A program made the translations under genes and the position numbers. The notes below the pieces were generated by a model. The model had not been told where the DNA came from. It saw only the letters and a program-made list of their open reading frames with translations, and ran no database searches. DNA of 8,319 nt from NCBI GenBank assembly GCA_002331485.1, contig DCYS01000035.1, forward strand, positions 19,241 through 27,559, read 5' to 3'. The stretch's first letter is position 1; each line of letters starts with the position of its first letter. This DNA comes from Flavobacteriales bacterium UBA2104 (GTDB taxonomy: Bacteria > Bacteroidota > Bacteroidia > Flavobacteriales_D > Crocinitomicaceae). Below, piece after piece: positions 7,055-8,319 of the stretch.

Positions 7055-8120
7055 CCCCCTTACTTTTAAAATCAACTTTCCCATGAAACTTTTTCGGTTT
7101 CGGTTTACCAAGCATTAATGAGAGGTGAGATTTTAGGATCCTACCCATGTGTCTGTATTTAGAAAAACGTTTAGTGTTGTGATATTTGTTGAGATCTTCA
7201 GCCAGGGACTTGATCTTCTCAGGTGTTGAGATCTCCTGATACAACATTGAATCCAATAAACGATTCAGTCGAGCCTGCGCTAATTTGTAACGACGTTTCA
7301 TCAACGTTCGCTCCTCATATCGATATTGCTCAACCGTTTGAGGAGTTAAAAGTTCAATACAAAAGTCAACGATCTTATTATTCTCCTTGTAGTATTGGGG
7401 AAGGTAATGGTTCTTTCTTCCTTCATAAGCTGTTTGATCAAAATCGATGGGACGAACACGATATTGCTCCCTGTCGAAATCAGGAGTCACATCGATCACA
7501 TAATTATACGATCGCATATCACCCAGTAACATCACAAAGCATCGTGTATTGAACTTTACGAACTCACGGGCCATAGCACTAGGATAAAAGTTAGCGGTAT
7601 CCATATAATTCTCTACGAATTGATCTCCAGGTATTCCAGCAATGTGAGCTTCAACTAGTGTATCACCATCTACCATGTATTCAATTCGGTTAGGGGATAG
7701 AATATGTTCCAGCTCCAGTCCATAAACTCGAGAGGCGTCAGCTTTCTTGATATAAAAATAGTCGTGGTTATCATTCAATTGATTCACGATCTTTACTCTA
7801 AATGGATTTGAATTACCGAACAAACAGTAGTCGATCTGCCCTACTTTCAAGTGACCATACAATTCTTCGTCACCGTCTGTTTTTAACTGAGCATAGATCT
7901 TCACCAGTCCTTGAAGGATCTCTTCTTGAGTTGAACTATCATAGATCACACTGTCCCAAAGCGTATTCTTTCCATTTGAGTCATAAACAGGGGTGCTATC
8001 ATTCCACCGTTTCATATCCTCATAGGTCAATGCTATGGAATTCTCGCGACCATACTTCCGCAAGTATTTACGCAGTCCCTGATTGATCGGAAATGCAGGT
8101 TTCTTCTTTGAGATCTCCAT
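7050..8120 (-). CDS. Uncharacterised protein with APH/protein-kinase-like motifs
   Basis: I do not recognise a named family for this 356-aa protein. The motif order resembles the aminoglycoside-phosphotransferase/protein-kinase fold. DYFYIKKAD (120-128) could hold the ATP-binding lysine (K125 or K126), ELE (136-138) the helix-C acid, and DTLVEAHIAG (153-162) the hinge. LLGDMRSYNYVID (198-210) matches the HGDxxxxN catalytic loop, with D201 as catalytic base and N206 as metal ligand. RPIDFD (223-228) matches the IDFD/DFG metal-binding motif. After about 240 it is helical, with a basic tail. No signal peptide is seen, so it is probably cytoplasmic. The ATG at 8118-8120 is preferred over an upstream extension to 8252 because GAGGAGGG lies 7 nt before it and the extension crosses a hairpin. 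The substrate is unknown. The kinase reading rests on motifs only, and the glycine-rich loop is not obvious. Its TAG stop lies in the heptad array. Confidence 0.75.
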   Translation of the reverse strand: MEISKKKPAFPINQGLRKYLRKYGRENSIALTYEDMKRWNDSTPVYDSNGKNTLWDSVIYDSSTQEEILQGLVKIYAQLKTDGDEELYGHLKVGQIDYCLFGNSNPFRVKIVNQLNDNHDYFYIKKADASRVYGLELEHILSPNRIEYMVDGDTLVEAHIAGIPGDQFVENYMDTANFYPSAMAREFVKFNTRCFVMLLGDMRSYNYVIDVTPDFDREQYRVRPIDFDQTAYEGRKNHYLPQYYKENNKIVDFCIELLTPQTVEQYRYEERTLMKRRYKLAQARLNRLLDSMLYQEISTPEKIKSLAEDLNKYHNTKRFSKYRHMGRILKSHLSLMLGKPKPKKFHGKVDFKSKGD

Positions 8121-8127
8121 GTAAGGT

Positions 8128-8135
8128 CCCTCCTC
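8128..8135 (-). promoter_or_regulatory. Strong Shine-Dalgarno for the kinase-like gene
   Basis: GAGGAGGG on the minus strand ends 7 nt before the ATG at 8120. It decides the start against the longer open frame that extends to 8252. Such a strong site is unusual beside the other genes of this window, which lack clear ones. Confidence 0.65.
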
Positions 8136-8210
8136 GCTGTTCTCTTTATTTTTAATATCGTCCACTTCTCTCAAAGATAAGGAAATTGAGGGAAAATTGG
8201 TGTAAACATA

Positions 8211-8238
8211 AAAAGAGGCCACCGGAGCGACCTCTTTT
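8211..8238 (-). terminator. Hairpin with T-tracts on both sides (terminator or leader attenuator)
   Basis: On the minus strand AAAAGAGGTCG pairs with TGGCCTCTTTT (two G-T wobbles) around a six-base loop CTCCGG, followed by a run of T. On the plus strand the outer AAAAGAGG/CCTCTTTT stem remains, but the inner part has mismatches. It could end a leftward transcript entering from beyond 8319, or lie in the leader of the kinase-like gene about 90 nt upstream of its ATG. Function in both directions is possible. Confidence 0.55.
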
Positions 8239-8300
8239 ATCAAACAAAACAATAGTAAAACTCAGTAAACCTTAAAAACTTTCCTTTTACTACTATTAAA

Positions 8301-8319
8301 ATGAAGGACATGAAACTGT
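8301..8319 (+). CDS. Possible start of a rightward gene (cut by window edge)
   Basis: An ATG at 8301 follows an AT-rich stretch (tactattaaa) and reads MKDMKL to the window edge. This is a plausible start, perhaps of an exported protein, but six codons cannot establish a gene. On the opposite strand two frames stay open from the right edge to stops near 8240-8265, so a leftward gene tail is the competing reading. Confidence 0.2.

Noticed and set aside
8121..8252. 44-residue N-terminal extension of the kinase-like protein
   Set aside because: It crosses a strong hairpin, while a near-perfect Shine-Dalgarno directly precedes the ATG at 8120.

Overview
The window looks like a piece of a Bacteroidota chromosome, most likely a Flavobacteriales-type marine or aquatic bacterium. 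The clearest signs are the C-terminal type IX secretion (T9SS) sorting domain on the first gene, a DUF2490-type outer-membrane protein, a TlpA-like thioredoxin with a long N-terminal region, moderate-to-low GC, and mostly weak or absent Shine-Dalgarno sites. No rRNA, tRNA, CRISPR array, transposase or phage gene was seen.

Layout, left to right. Bases 1-642 (+) are the 3' end of a large secreted repeat protein with a 51-residue repeat, an Ig-like segment and a T9SS sorting domain. It is followed by a good intrinsic terminator (673-708). Bases 709-857 are non-coding and look like a decayed or dispersed repeat. A six-unit degenerate 7-bp tandem array (858-899) then runs into the stop codon of the next gene.

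Bases 895-4542 (-) form a compact three-gene operon, transcribed right to left: a secreted MORN/YwqK-like plus helical protein (645 aa), a DUF2490-like outer-membrane barrel (269 aa, 4-bp overlap), and a membrane-anchored coiled-coil protein with five MORN repeats (291 aa, 28-bp gap). All three products are predicted to act in the envelope. A 147-bp divergent intergenic region follows. Then come two rightward genes: an exported TlpA-like thiol-disulfide oxidoreductase (WCRPC active site) and a TauE/SafE (TSUP) family permease.

A second 7-bp array (seven full units, 7006-7054) runs into the stop codon of the last gene (7050-8120, -). That gene encodes an unrecognised 356-aa protein with APH/protein-kinase-like motifs (GDxxxxxN ... 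IDFD). A hairpin with T-tracts (8211-8238) lies upstream of it.

Most interesting points: (i) two separate 7-bp arrays that each overlap the end of a coding sequence in the same phase, so the first array unit supplies the TAG stop and part of the last sense codon; (ii) a TGA-interrupted frame in the spacer at 661-857, suggesting a dispersed element; (iii) the divergent kinase-like protein; (iv) about four-fold over-representation of GATC, apparently driven by ATC being chosen for Ile after G-ending codons.
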